Assembly (NCBI RefSeq): GCF_000716545.1 | Contig: NZ_JNWZ01000031.1 | Span: 1-64,000 of the forward strand | Source of the DNA: Kitasatospora phosalacinea | Lineage (GTDB): Bacteria; Actinomycetota; Actinomycetes; Streptomycetales; Streptomycetaceae | DNA length: 64,000 nucleotides | Direction: 5' to 3' | The notes under the pieces: model-generated | The model's database searches: none | Told to the model about the DNA's origin: nothing | Seen by the model: only the letters and a program-made list of their open reading frames with translations | In this document: positions 1-8,060 of the stretch, piece by piece | Position numbering within the stretch: the first letter of the stretch is position 1 | Layout of the letters: the number at the start of each line of letters is the position of its first letter | Made by a program: the position numbers and the translations under genes

Positions 1-84
1 GTGCTAGGCGGGTTGGAGAGGGGCGAATCGGCCCGCCGGGGGGTCAGGCGGGGGCAGGCAGGGGGGCGGGCGGGGCGGGCGAGG

Positions 85-1623
85 TCAGGCGGCCGGGAAG
101 CCGTACGCCGCCCAGTCGTTCAGCACCCGCTGCCGCAACTCCGCCGGGAACGAGGCGGCGAAGGACGCGGTGCGCCCCCGGAACCCCCGCGGCAGCAGGC
201 AGTTGGTGACCGACTTGCCACCGCGGGCCGCCTCCGCCTCGGCGGCCGTCAGGTACGGGACCATCGGGATGCCCGGGACGTCCGGGTAGAGCCGGGTGCC
301 GGTCTGCGGGTGGTGGCGGGTGGCCAGCGCCCAGACCACCTGGGAGACGTCCGTGATGTCGACGTCGTCGTCCACCACGATCACCTTCGGCACCAGCCAC
401 CCCGCGTGCGAGGCGAACAGCGTCTCCGCGATCATTCCTGTCAACTCATCGTCCGACATGGCGAGTTCGCCGCGTCCGGCCCGCTCCACGGACACCACGA
501 TCCAGCAGGTCGCCGCCTCGTACGAGCACCACGCGAAGTCCACCGGCAGCCCGGCCCGGCGCAGCACGTCCAGCGCGGCCGCCGAGATCATCGTCCCCCA
601 GACGGTGTGGTTCTCCTCCGGCGGCAGACCGGCCGCGCACACCGGGAGGATCGGCTCGTCCCGGAAGGTCACCGCCTCGACGTGGAAGACCGGCTGCAAC
701 CTGCCCTCCGGGAAGGCGTACCCGTGGTACTCGCCCATCGGCCCCTCCGGGGCGAGTTCCTCGGCCTCCACCCAACCCTCCAGCACGATCTCCGAGTTGG
801 CGGGCACCAGCAGGTCGTTGGTCTCCGCCCGCACCACCTCCACCGGCGCCCCGGCCAGCGCCCCCACGTAGCCGTCCTCGCTCACCCCTGCCGGCAGCGG
901 CATCCCCGCCGCGGCCAGCGCGGCCGGCGGCGCGCCCAGCACCATCGCCCACGGCATCCGTTCGCCGCGCCGCAGCCACTGCTCGCGCACCATGCCGAGG
1001 TGCTGCTGCGGCATGGCCGGACCGACCAGGCTGGTGGCGTCCCGCAGCATCGTCCGGGCCGCCGACCAGCTGGTCCAACCGCCGTCCGGGGTGCGGACGA
1101 CGTGGAACCCGTAGGTGCCGAAGTAGCGGCCGCCGTCCTCCTGGTGCAGCAGCGGCACCGGGAAGCGCTCCAGGTCCACCCGCGCGCCCGTCAGCACGTT
1201 CTGCTTGCACGGCCCGGTCGCCACTACCCGGGGCGGCACCGGCTCCGCGTGCATCGCCGAGACCAGCCGCTCCACGATCTCCCGCGCCCCCGCGTCCCGG
1301 CCCAGGCCGACGTGCGCCGCGAGCCGGCCGTAGCGCCCGCTCGGGTCGCCGCTCAGGCCGGCGGGCGCGCCGAGGATCCGGCAGCCCGGCGCGCCCGACG
1401 TCAGGGAGGTGAACAGCGGTGCGGGCGCGGCGGTTTCGTACACCCGGCGGGTGACCGCGCCGACCTCCAGGTGCGGGTCGACCGGGCGGTCCACGGTGAT
1501 CACGTCGCCGTCGGCGAGCAGGCGGGCGACGAAGGCCCGGAAGTCCAGGGCGGATTCGGCGTGGGCGGGTTCGACGTGGGCGGGTTCGGTGCGCGCGGAT
1601 GCGGTGCGTGCGGGTGCGAACAA
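85..1623 (-). CDS. UbiD-family prenylated-FMN decarboxylase
   Basis: A 512-residue UbiD-type non-oxidative decarboxylase, expected to act on an aromatic or alpha,beta-unsaturated acid with prenylated FMN. Family signatures visible include the segments GGRYFGTYGFHVVRTPDGGW and GPMGEYHGYAF, the latter carrying the conserved catalytic Glu region, and the PPEENHTVWGTMISAAAL stretch near residue 330. The start is TTG at 1621-1623, supported by AGGAGA six bases upstream; the first 30 residues are a repetitive Ala/Glu/His tail absent from most relatives. It lies 45 bp downstream of the ubiX-like gene on the same strand, so the flavin prenyltransferase that makes its cofactor is co-transcribed. The pair resembles the vdcB-vdcC vanillate/hydroxybenzoate decarboxylase arrangement but lacks the small vdcD gene. 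Family call is firm; the substrate is not known. Confidence 0.9.
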   Translation of the reverse strand: MFAPARTASARTEPAHVEPAHAESALDFRAFVARLLADGDVITVDRPVDPHLEVGAVTRRVYETAAPAPLFTSLTSGAPGCRILGAPAGLSGDPSGRYGRLAAHVGLGRDAGAREIVERLVSAMHAEPVPPRVVATGPCKQNVLTGARVDLERFPVPLLHQEDGGRYFGTYGFHVVRTPDGGWTSWSAARTMLRDATSLVGPAMPQQHLGMVREQWLRRGERMPWAMVLGAPPAALAAAGMPLPAGVSEDGYVGALAGAPVEVVRAETNDLLVPANSEIVLEGWVEAEELAPEGPMGEYHGYAFPEGRLQPVFHVEAVTFRDEPILPVCAAGLPPEENHTVWGTMISAAALDVLRRAGLPVDFAWCSYEAATCWIVVSVERAGRGELAMSDDELTGMIAETLFASHAGWLVPKVIVVDDDVDITDVSQVVWALATRHHPQTGTRLYPDVPGIPMVPYLTAAEAEAARGGKSVTNCLLPRGFRGRTASFAASFPAELRQRVLNDWAAYGFPAA

Positions 1624-1668
1624 GGCGGTCTCCTGTGAGTCGGGTCGGGGGTCCGGGCGGAGGGGTGT

Positions 1669-2259
1669 TCAGGGGGCCTGGCGCGGGGCGCGGGCCGCCC
1701 GCATGCCGGACCAGCGGCGGGCGTCCGGGACGGGCAGGTCCAGTTGGTCGAGGATGCGGGCCACCAGGTGGTCGACCAACTCCTCGACGGTGGAGGGGCG
1801 GTGGTAGAACGCGGGCATCGGCGGAACGATCCGCACGCCCATCCGGGCCAGCGCCAGCATGTTCTCCAGGTGGATCTCGCTGAGCGGCGTCTCCCGGGGC
1901 ACCAGCACCAGCGGACGGCGCTCCTTGAGCACCACGTCCGCCGCCCGGCCCACCAGGCCCTCCGCCCACCCCGCGCGGATCCCCGCCAGGGTCTTCATGC
2001 TGCACGGCACCACCACCATGCCGTCCGTCCGGAACGACCCGGAGGAGATCGCCGCCCCCTGGTCGTCCGGCCCGTGCACCACTTCGGCGAGCGCCGACAG
2101 CTCCCGCGCCGTCCGCCCGGTCTCCAGCTCGACGGTGGCCCGGGCCCAGCGGCTCAGCACCAGGTGGGTCTCCACCTCAGGGTTCGCCGCCAGGTGTTCG
2201 AGCAGCCGCACCCCGAGGACGGCGCCGGTCGCCCCGGTCATCCCCACGATCAGTCGCAT
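1669..2259 (-). CDS. UbiX-like flavin prenyltransferase
   Basis: A 196-residue UbiX/Pad1-type enzyme that attaches dimethylallyl phosphate to FMN, producing the prFMN cofactor used by UbiD decarboxylases. The N-terminal FMN-binding motif VGMTGATGAVLGVRLL, the central VVPCSMKTLAGI motif (conserved Ser/Met/Lys) and the RRPLVLVPRETPLSEIHLEN block are all diagnostic, and length matches the family. The start is ATG at 2257-2259 with a weak GAGG nine bases upstream. It is first in a two-gene unit with the UbiD gene and is divergent from an AraC-type regulator 116 bp away, the likely controller (inference). Confidence 0.93.
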   Translation of the reverse strand: MRLIVGMTGATGAVLGVRLLEHLAANPEVETHLVLSRWARATVELETGRTARELSALAEVVHGPDDQGAAISSGSFRTDGMVVVPCSMKTLAGIRAGWAEGLVGRAADVVLKERRPLVLVPRETPLSEIHLENMLALARMGVRIVPPMPAFYHRPSTVEELVDHLVARILDQLDLPVPDARRWSGMRAARAPRQAP

Positions 2260-2375
2260 GCGTGCCAGCCTCTCGATGTGCAGTTCCGGTCAGTTCCGGC
2301 GCGGACGAACGGCGGCCGGTGGCGACCACGCTAGGCGCGGGAAGGCGGGGCGCGACGGCTAGACTCGGGCAGGAG

Positions 2376-3302
2376 ATGAGCAGAAACGGACAGCTTGCCG
2401 GGCGGGCGCCCCTGGTCGCCGACTTCCCGTTCCCCACCACCCCCGGCGGCCCGCCCGGCATCGAGGTCACCGACCCGCCCGGCTGGTCCGCCCGCCTGGC
2501 CCGGCTCGGCGTCCCGTCCGCCGACACCCCGGTCCGCCCGTCCTTCCACCTGCTCGTCACCGTCCGGGAGGGTGTCCTGCGCTGCCTGGTCGACCTCACC
2601 GAGTGCCGGATCACCCCCGGCCACTGGCTCTGGATCCGCCCCGGCCAAGTGCTCCGCACCCTGGACGGGGACGGCCCCGCGCCGCCGGACGCCGTACTCG
2701 TGCTCTTCCAGGCCGGCTTCCTCGACCCGGCCACCGTCGCCGCTGCCCGCCTCGACCGCCGGGCCTGGCGCCTGCCGCTCCTCCCCGCCCCCTCGGCCCG
2801 CCCGGCGGTGGAACGCACGCTGGAACTCCTGGAGGACGAGTACCGCCAACTCCGCGGCCTCCCCCTGGAAGTGCACGTCGAAGTCGTCCGCCACCTCCTC
2901 GCCGTCCTGGTCCTGCGGCTCTCCCACCTGCCCGGCGGCGAACGCCGGCGGACGGCCGGTGACGAGACCTTCCGCCGCTTCCAGCAGGCCGTCGAGGCCG
3001 ACTTCACCCGCACCCACCGGGTGGAGGACTACGCCGCCAGCCTCGGCTACAGCCCCCGCACCCTCACCCGCGCGACCCTCGCCGCCACCGGCCGCGGCGC
3101 CAAGTCCTTCATCGACGAACGCCTCGTCCTCGAGGCCAAGCGCCTCCTCCTGCACAGCGACTCCACCACCTCGACGATCGGCGACCGCCTCGGCTTCCCG
3201 GCCACCACCGTCTTCACCCGCTTCTTCCGCCACCGCACCGGCGAGACCCCGGCCGGCTTCCGCGCCCGGGCCCGGATCACCCCGGCGGGAGGGGGCGGCT
3301 GA
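2376..3302 (+). CDS. AraC-family transcriptional regulator
   Basis: A 308-residue protein with an N-terminal cupin-like ligand-binding region (about 30-150) and a C-terminal double helix-turn-helix of the AraC/XylS type from about residue 205. The second HTH is clear in STIGDRLGFPATTVFTRFFR. The start chosen is ATG 2376: an AGGAG abuts it directly, and a TAGACT -10-like hexamer sits at 2360-2365, so the transcript may start only a few bases before the codon. Upstream in-frame codons exist but would run into the ubiX promoter. Divergent placement suggests it controls ubiX-ubiD in response to the aromatic acid substrate (inference). Confidence 0.88.
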   Translation: MSRNGQLAGRAPLVADFPFPTTPGGPPGIEVTDPPGWSARLARLGVPSADTPVRPSFHLLVTVREGVLRCLVDLTECRITPGHWLWIRPGQVLRTLDGDGPAPPDAVLVLFQAGFLDPATVAAARLDRRAWRLPLLPAPSARPAVERTLELLEDEYRQLRGLPLEVHVEVVRHLLAVLVLRLSHLPGGERRRTAGDETFRRFQQAVEADFTRTHRVEDYAASLGYSPRTLTRATLAATGRGAKSFIDERLVLEAKRLLLHSDSTTSTIGDRLGFPATTVFTRFFRHRTGETPAGFRARARITPAGGGG

Positions 3303-3376
3303 GCGGGGCGGGAGGAGCTGGCGGGCCCGGCGGCGGCGTCCCGGACGCCGCCGCCACCGATCGGCTCGCCGTCACC

Positions 3377-3506
3377 GACCGGCTTGGTGACGCCGACCGG
3401 CTTGGTGACGCCGGATCGGCCCGGTGATGCCGGATCGGCCCGCCCTCACCGACCGGCCTGGTGGCGCCGGATCGGCCCGGTGACGCCGGATCAGCCCAGT
3501 GAGGCG
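3377..3506. repeat. Seven 18-19 bp degenerate direct repeats
   Basis: Units begin at about 3377, 3395, 3413, 3432, 3451, 3469 and 3488. They follow two interleaved forms: GACCGGCTTGGTGACGCC and GGATCGGCCCGGTGACGCC. The array fills the gap between two convergent genes, and the last unit supplies the stop codon and final codons of the TetR gene. No function is evident. It could act as a bidirectional termination zone or be a slippage product. Confidence 0.7.
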
Positions 3507-4069
3507 GTCGCCGCGCGCAGGTCCGCCAGGGCCGCCAGCGCGTGGGGCGCGAGACCCTCCTCGTCATCGCGGTCGCCTTCGGACCACTGGGCGTAGCCCC
3601 GCTTGAAGGCCAGGACCCCCAGTTCGCCCGCGAGGTGCGCGGTCGGCTCGGGGACGCCGCGGGCGACGAGCGCGGCCGTCATGGCGGCCGCGAGGCCGAC
3701 GCTCTTGAGGGCGTCGCGCTCCTGGAGTTCGGTGCTGGCCGCCACGGCCGCCCTGAGCCGGGGGCCGATTTCGCGGTTCGCCGGCCCCATGGCGCTCGAC
3801 GCGCGTTCGAGACCGGCGGCCACCGCCTGGAGCGGGGTGGCGTCCGCCGGTGCCTCGGTGATGCCGTCCGCGAGCAGCTTGCCGAGCGTCTCCTGCCCGG
3901 CGACCAGCAGTTCGCGCTTGTCGGAGAAGTGCCGGAAGAAGGTGCTCTTGGTGACGCCGGCGCGCTCGGCGATCTGCGTCACCGTCGTGGCGTCGTACCC
4001 CTGCTCGGTGAAGAGGTCGACGGCCGCGACGACGAGTCGCTGGGCCGCTCCTGGTTGCCATCTAGCCAT
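3491..4069 (-). CDS. TetR-family repressor
   Basis: A 192-residue TetR/AcrR-type regulator. The N-terminal HTH lies within residues 10-58 (DLFTEQGYDATTVTQIAER, then AGVTKSTFFRHFSDKRELL); the remainder is a helical ligand-binding domain with no family-specific signature I recognise. It is divergent from an NAD(P)-binding oxidoreductase 87 bp away, and the gap holds a perfect 19-bp inverted repeat, so autorepression plus control of the oxidoreductase is the simplest model. The stop codon sits inside the last unit of a repeat array. Confidence 0.9.
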   Translation of the reverse strand: MARWQPGAAQRLVVAAVDLFTEQGYDATTVTQIAERAGVTKSTFFRHFSDKRELLVAGQETLGKLLADGITEAPADATPLQAVAAGLERASSAMGPANREIGPRLRAAVAASTELQERDALKSVGLAAAMTAALVARGVPEPTAHLAGELGVLAFKRGYAQWSEGDRDDEEGLAPHALAALADLRAATASLG

Positions 4070-4087
4070 GGCACCAGGATAGGCGAC

Positions 4088-4137
4088 GGGACTGTTGTCC
4101 CGTCACGGTGTATCGTCAGTGACGGGACAACAGTCCC
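4088..4137. promoter_or_regulatory. Paired operator for the divergent TetR gene
   Basis: GGGACTGTTGTCCCGTCAC (4088-4106) is matched exactly in inverted orientation at 4119-4137, with a 12-bp spacer. Each arm also contains its own dyad GGGAC-N4-GTCCC, so two TetR dimer sites are likely, covering both divergent promoters. The outer copy ends 19 bp before the oxidoreductase start codon. Confidence 0.85.
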
Positions 4138-4156
4138 ATCACTTTCGGGAGGACTC

Positions 4157-5038
4157 GTGCACGTCTTCGTCACCGGCGGTACCGGAACCATCGGCTCCGC
4201 CGTCGTCGCCGAACTGCTCGGCAATGGCCACACCGTTCTCGCCCTGGCCCGCTCGGACGGCTCCGCGCAGGCGCTGGAGGGTGTCGGCGCCAAGGTGTTG
4301 CGGGGCGACCTCGCCCAACTCGACGTCCTGCGGGCCGGCGCCGCGCAGTGCGACGGCGTGATCAGCCTGGCGTTCGGGCGCGACTACGGCAGCGCGGACG
4401 CGCTCGAACGGGCCGTCGCCGAGGAGGGCGCCGCCCTCGCGGCACTGGGGCGGGAACTCGTCGGGAGCGACCGCCCGATCGTCACGGTCTCGGGCACGCC
4501 CTGGGTGCCGGGACGCGCCAGCACCGAGGCCGACCCGCTGCCGACCGACGGGCCGGTGGGCGGCCGGGGCCGCTCGGTCAACGCGCTGCTGGAGCTCGCC
4601 GCGCACGGCGTGCGCAGCACGGCCGTCCGGATGCCCCGCACGGTCCACAACCGGGGCGAGGGCGGCTTCGCCGGCCTGCTGGCCGAACAGGCGCGCCGCA
4701 CCGGGGTGGCCGGCTACCCGGGCGACGGCACCCAGCGCTGGCCGGCCGTGCACGCGCTCGACGCGGCGGTCCTGTTCCGGCTGGCCCTCGAGTCGGCGCC
4801 GGCCGGGACGGCCTGGCACGCCGTCGCCGACGAGGGCGACGCGGTCCTCGACATCGCGACGGTCATCGGCCGACGGCTGGGCCTGCCGGTCGAGGAGGTC
4901 CCGCAGGAGAGCTTCGGCCCGTTCGGCCCGATCTTCGCCATGGACCAGCCCGCGTCCAGCGCCCGCACCCGCGAAGCCCTCGGCTGGCAGCCCACGCACA
5001 CCGGCCTCCTGGCGGACCTGGAGAACCTCCGGCCCTGA
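4157..5038 (+). CDS. NAD(P)-binding oxidoreductase (SDR/NmrA-like)
   Basis: A 293-residue atypical short-chain dehydrogenase or NmrA-like protein. The Rossmann motif VTGGTGTIGSAVVAELL opens the protein. The chain ends with an epimerase-like C-terminal segment (ARTREALGWQPTHTGLLADL) typical of extended SDRs. GTG 4157 is chosen because GGGAGGA lies four to ten bases upstream and the Rossmann strand begins at residue 2. It is controlled, by inference, by the adjacent TetR repressor through the paired operator that precedes it. Substrate unknown; relatives are often annotated as NAD-dependent epimerases or quinone reductase-like proteins. Confidence 0.85.
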   Translation: MHVFVTGGTGTIGSAVVAELLGNGHTVLALARSDGSAQALEGVGAKVLRGDLAQLDVLRAGAAQCDGVISLAFGRDYGSADALERAVAEEGAALAALGRELVGSDRPIVTVSGTPWVPGRASTEADPLPTDGPVGGRGRSVNALLELAAHGVRSTAVRMPRTVHNRGEGGFAGLLAEQARRTGVAGYPGDGTQRWPAVHALDAAVLFRLALESAPAGTAWHAVADEGDAVLDIATVIGRRLGLPVEEVPQESFGPFGPIFAMDQPASSARTREALGWQPTHTGLLADLENLRP

Positions 5039-5071
5039 CCATCCGCGCGGGATGCCGGCCTCTTCCCCGAT

Positions 5072-5114
5072 CGGCCCGGGGGCCCGCCGCACCGGCGGGG
5101 GAGCCCCGGGGCCG
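5072..5114 (+). terminator. GC-rich hairpin after the oxidoreductase gene
   Basis: A 12-bp outer stem with one mismatch (5072-5083 with 5103-5114) and an inner CCGCCG/CGGCGG stem around a CAC loop. It begins 34 bp after the stop codon. There is no U tract, as is usual in high-GC actinomycetes. Confidence 0.5.
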
Positions 5115-5290
5115 GCACTCGACCAGGAGCCGTCCGGTCGATCACCGGCCGCCCCGGCAGGTGATCGGCCGGGAGCCTGCCCGGGGTGCGGAGACGGCTC
5201 GATGGCCCGTTGGGGTGGTCAGGCGGTGTGGTATCCAGATATCCGCGTGATCGAGCCCCGCACTGCGGGGCTGAACCAGGGGGAAGATTC

Positions 5291-5941
5291 GTGACCGTAC
5301 CGCCGCCGGGACAGCAACCCGCACCGACCCGTGTCCCGCCGCAGCCCGACCGGCCGCCGGCGGTGGGCGTCCGCGACGCGCAGCGCCGCTCGTTGGACTT
5401 GCAGGGCTGGGGCACGATGATCACCGCGTTGGTCGGGTTGGCGACGGCCGGTGCGGGCTTCGCGGGAGGGTTCTTCACGCAGTCCCAGGTCGGCGGGGCG
5501 CAGGCGCAGCCGGCGGCGACCGTCACGGTGACCGCCCCCGGGCCCACCATCACGGTGACCGCCCCGGCTCCGGTCGTGGCCCCGGGCGCGGGGCCGTCGC
5601 CGAAGGCCCTGCCCTCGGGGGTCGCTCCGAGTGCGTCGGCCGGCGGCCGCCGCGTGCTGGCCGCGACCCCGGATGCCGGGAAGGGCGGCACGAAGACGGT
5701 GCTGACCGGTAGCGGCTTCACCCCGGGTGACGTCGTGCGGGTCTCGTTCGTGGTGAAGGGCGATCCGGTCGGCGACCTGGAGGTCCGCGACCTGCGAGAC
5801 ACCATGCCGGACGGCAACGGCTCCTTCTCGCTGGAGGTGCTGATCCCGACGGACCTGGACACGTTCGCCAACCACAACACCTACTTGCGGGCCAAGAGCT
5901 CCACCGCGCAGAGCGAGACGGTGTTCGACCTGACGCGTTGA
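5291..5941 (+). CDS. Membrane-anchored protein with IPT/Ig-like ectodomain
   Basis: A 216-residue protein I do not recognise by name. It has a Pro-rich cytosolic N-terminus (1-35), one membrane span (about 41-62, ending GFAGGFF), a Thr/Val/Pro-rich spacer, and an extracytoplasmic domain from about residue 115. The spacing of ATPDAGKGGTKTVLTGSGF followed by GDVVRVSF resembles IPT/TIG or Ig-like beta folds that often follow such a GSGF turn. The start is GTG 5291, preceded by a purine-rich GGGGGAAG. It stands alone between the oxidoreductase and a block of decayed genes. A surface-associated role is inference. Confidence 0.7.
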   Translation: MTVPPPGQQPAPTRVPPQPDRPPAVGVRDAQRRSLDLQGWGTMITALVGLATAGAGFAGGFFTQSQVGGAQAQPAATVTVTAPGPTITVTAPAPVVAPGAGPSPKALPSGVAPSASAGGRRVLAATPDAGKGGTKTVLTGSGFTPGDVVRVSFVVKGDPVGDLEVRDLRDTMPDGNGSFSLEVLIPTDLDTFANHNTYLRAKSSTAQSETVFDLTR

Positions 5942-6017
5942 GGTGACGGGAGAGGGTTCGGCGTCCCGGGGAGGGCCAGGACGGGAGCATGGCGAGGCGT
6001 CCCGGGGCGGCGGAGGA

Positions 6018-6215
6018 CTGCATGGTCATTCCGCCGTCCACGACGAGGAGTTGGCCGGTGAGGCAGCGGGACTCCTCGGAGGCGGGGAACACCACGGTGT
6101 GGGCGATGTCCTCGGGCTCGCCGAGGTGGGGGAGGGCGTTGCCCGCCAGTCAGGCGAAGTCGGGGCATTCGGCGACGTGGCCCTCGGCGACCGGCTGCCG
6201 GAAGCCCCGGGGCAG
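6018..6215 (-). pseudogene. C-terminal remnant of a short-chain dehydrogenase
   Basis: The minus strand reads the hallmark end of a classical [16 protein letters not shown] followed by [18 protein letters not shown]. An in-frame TGA at 6150-6152 stands where relatives commonly carry Trp. Only about 65 residues remain, the N-terminal Rossmann half is missing, and there is no stop soon after the motif, so it is a broken relic. It lies head to head with a broken pstB. Confidence 0.75.
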
Positions 6216-6380
6216 GTCCGTCTTCATCCGGGCCACCTCCTCGGTTGCGGCGGTGAGTTGGCCGGTGGTCAGGTGGGCGGCGGCCGCGTACGCCCGGCCG
6301 GTGCGGCGGCAGGTGAGTGCGGGCGGAGCGTCGGCGGACGCGCCGTCGTCCCCGCGGCACTCGGGTTCCGGTCCGGCGCC

Positions 6381-6837
6381 GCCCTGGCCGGCGAGGTCCT
6401 GCTGGAGGGCGAGGACGTGTACGCGCCCGGCCGCCGCCCCGCCGAGGTGCGCCGCCGGATCGGCGTGGTCCTCCGGCGCCCCAACCCGTTCCCCGCCGTG
6501 TCGCTGTACGACAACCTGGTCAGCGGGCTCAAGCTGTCCGGCATCAGGGCGGGCCGCGAGGAGCGCGACCACCTGGTCGAGTCCAGCCTGCGCCGGGCCG
6601 GCCTGTGGAACGAGGTCGGCAACCGGCTCGGCGCCCCGCCACCGGGTCACCACCGTCATCGTCACCCACAACGTGCAGCAGGCCCAACGCGTCTCCCGGT
6701 CCTGCGCGTTCTTCCCCGCCACCCACGGCGCCCCCGGCCGGATCGTCGAATCCGGCCCCGCCGAACGCCTCTTCACCGACCCGGCCGACCAGCGCACCGC
6801 CGACTACGCCAACGGCCGCTTCGGCCGACCCTCCTGA
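6381..6837 (+). pseudogene. Decayed phosphate ABC transporter ATPase (pstB-like)
   Basis: Residues [34 protein letters not shown] and [12 protein letters not shown] (6381 to about 6645) match the middle of PstB. After a frame change at about 6645 the sequence continues with [20 protein letters not shown] and a PstB-type end, [13 protein letters not shown] to ANGRFG. The Walker A region upstream, and the signature and Walker B region at the junction, are absent, so no functional ATPase is possible. The other pst genes are not in the window. Confidence 0.85.
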
Positions 6838-6939
6838 CCGCGTGTCACGGCGGACGCACGGGAGCGCAGCGCCTAGCGTGGGCGGGGGAGCACCCACCGG
6901 CCCCCGCACCCGCACCGCCACGAGGAGAGAGCGCAGACC

Positions 6940-7491
6940 ATGACCGTCAGCCTGCCCGAGCTCACCGGGGACTACGTCCTCGACCCGACCCACACCCGGA
7001 TCGGGTTCGTCGCCCGCCACGCCATGGTCACCAAGGTGCGCGGCGCCTTCCACCAGTTCGAGGGCACCGCGCACCTGGACGGCGCCGACCCGGCCAGGTC
7101 CAGCGGCCAGGTGGTGATCAAGACCCAGAGCATCGACACCGGCGTCGAGCAGCGCGACCAGCACCTGCGCACCAACGACTTCCTGGACGCGCCGAACTTC
7201 CCCGACATCACCTTCCGCACCACCGGGGTCGAGAAGAAGTCCGACACCGAGTACCGGGTCACCGGCGACCTCACCGTCAAGGACACCACCAAGCCGGTCA
7301 CCATCGACTTCGAGTACACCGGCAACGCCGTCGACCCCTACGGCAACCTGCGGGTCGGCCTGGAGGGCTCGGTCACCATCAGCCGCAAGGAGTTCGGCGT
7401 CACCTGGAACGCCGCCCTGGAGGGCGGCGGTGTGCTGGTCGGCGACAAGGTGGTGCTGGAGTTCGACGTCTCGGCGATCAAGCAGGGCTGA
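6940..7491 (+). CDS. YceI-family lipocalin-like protein
   Basis: A 183-residue YceI-domain protein, a beta-barrel lipocalin-like fold that binds isoprenoid or other hydrophobic ligands in characterised members. The family signature YVLDPTHTRIGFVARHAMVT is near the N-terminus and FPDITFRTTGVE is central. There is no signal peptide, so it is a cytosolic version, as is common in actinomycetes. ATG 6940 has GAGGAGAG about 13 bases upstream. Convergent with the next gene; single transcription unit. Confidence 0.93.
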   Translation: MTVSLPELTGDYVLDPTHTRIGFVARHAMVTKVRGAFHQFEGTAHLDGADPARSSGQVVIKTQSIDTGVEQRDQHLRTNDFLDAPNFPDITFRTTGVEKKSDTEYRVTGDLTVKDTTKPVTIDFEYTGNAVDPYGNLRVGLEGSVTISRKEFGVTWNAALEGGGVLVGDKVVLEFDVSAIKQG

Positions 7492-7542
7492 CGGCGCTCT
7501 TGCAGGCCGCGCCGATCACCGTGCCCGGGCCGGGGCGGCGGG

Positions 7543-7968
7543 TCAGTCCCCGGAGTGGTCCGGGCCGCGGAAGCGGACGGTGATCAGCTTGCCGGAGCCG
7601 TCCTGGTGGACCTGCCAGTCGTCGGAGAGCAGTTCCACCAGGGCCATGCCGCGGCCGGAGACGGCGTTGGAGGTGGCCCGGCGCGGGCGCGGCGGGGTCG
7701 GGCAGTTGTCGTGCACGCTGACGTACAGGTAGCTGCCGTCCCAGGTGAGCAGCAGGTCGGCGTTGCTGTGGGCGTGGATGTGGGCGTTGGTGATCAGTTC
7801 GGAGACGACGAGCACCACGGCGTCGGCGGTGTCCGGGGCCTCGGTGTTCCAGCCGAGTCCGTCCAGGTGTTCACGGGCCCAGCGGCGGCCGGCCCGCACA
7901 CCGCCGGAGACCGGCATGCGGCGGGCCCAGCCGAGGGCCTTCACGCTGTTGCTGTCGGGCTGCGCCAT
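7543..7968 (-). CDS. RsbW-like anti-sigma/serine kinase (HATPase)
   Basis: A 141-residue HATPase_c-fold protein of the RsbW/SpoIIAB-like class that is abundant in Streptomyces. Visible motifs are the N box VVSELITNAHIHAHS, the D box VHDNCPTPP and a short SGRGMALVELLSDDW lid. ATG 7966-7968 follows a strong GGGGAGGAG. It is the last of a three-gene same-strand signalling set, 92 bp downstream of a response regulator-PP2C phosphatase, which is the classical opposing partner in a partner switch. The partner STAS antagonist or sigma factor is not next door. Confidence 0.88.
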   Translation of the reverse strand: MAQPDSNSVKALGWARRMPVSGGVRAGRRWAREHLDGLGWNTEAPDTADAVVLVVSELITNAHIHAHSNADLLLTWDGSYLYVSVHDNCPTPPRPRRATSNAVSGRGMALVELLSDDWQVHQDGSGKLITVRFRGPDHSGD

Positions 7969-8060
7969 CGCTCCTCCCCGAGTCGGTTCGTGCCTCGCCG
8001 ACCGGCTACCCCGTCCTTCCGGGGGCATGCCGGACGGGGTGTCCGGCGGGCGTCCGGGGT

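Noticed and set aside
1..84. G-rich start of the window
   Set aside because: No gene, hairpin or repeat convincing enough to report; it is only the sequence downstream of the UbiD stop.
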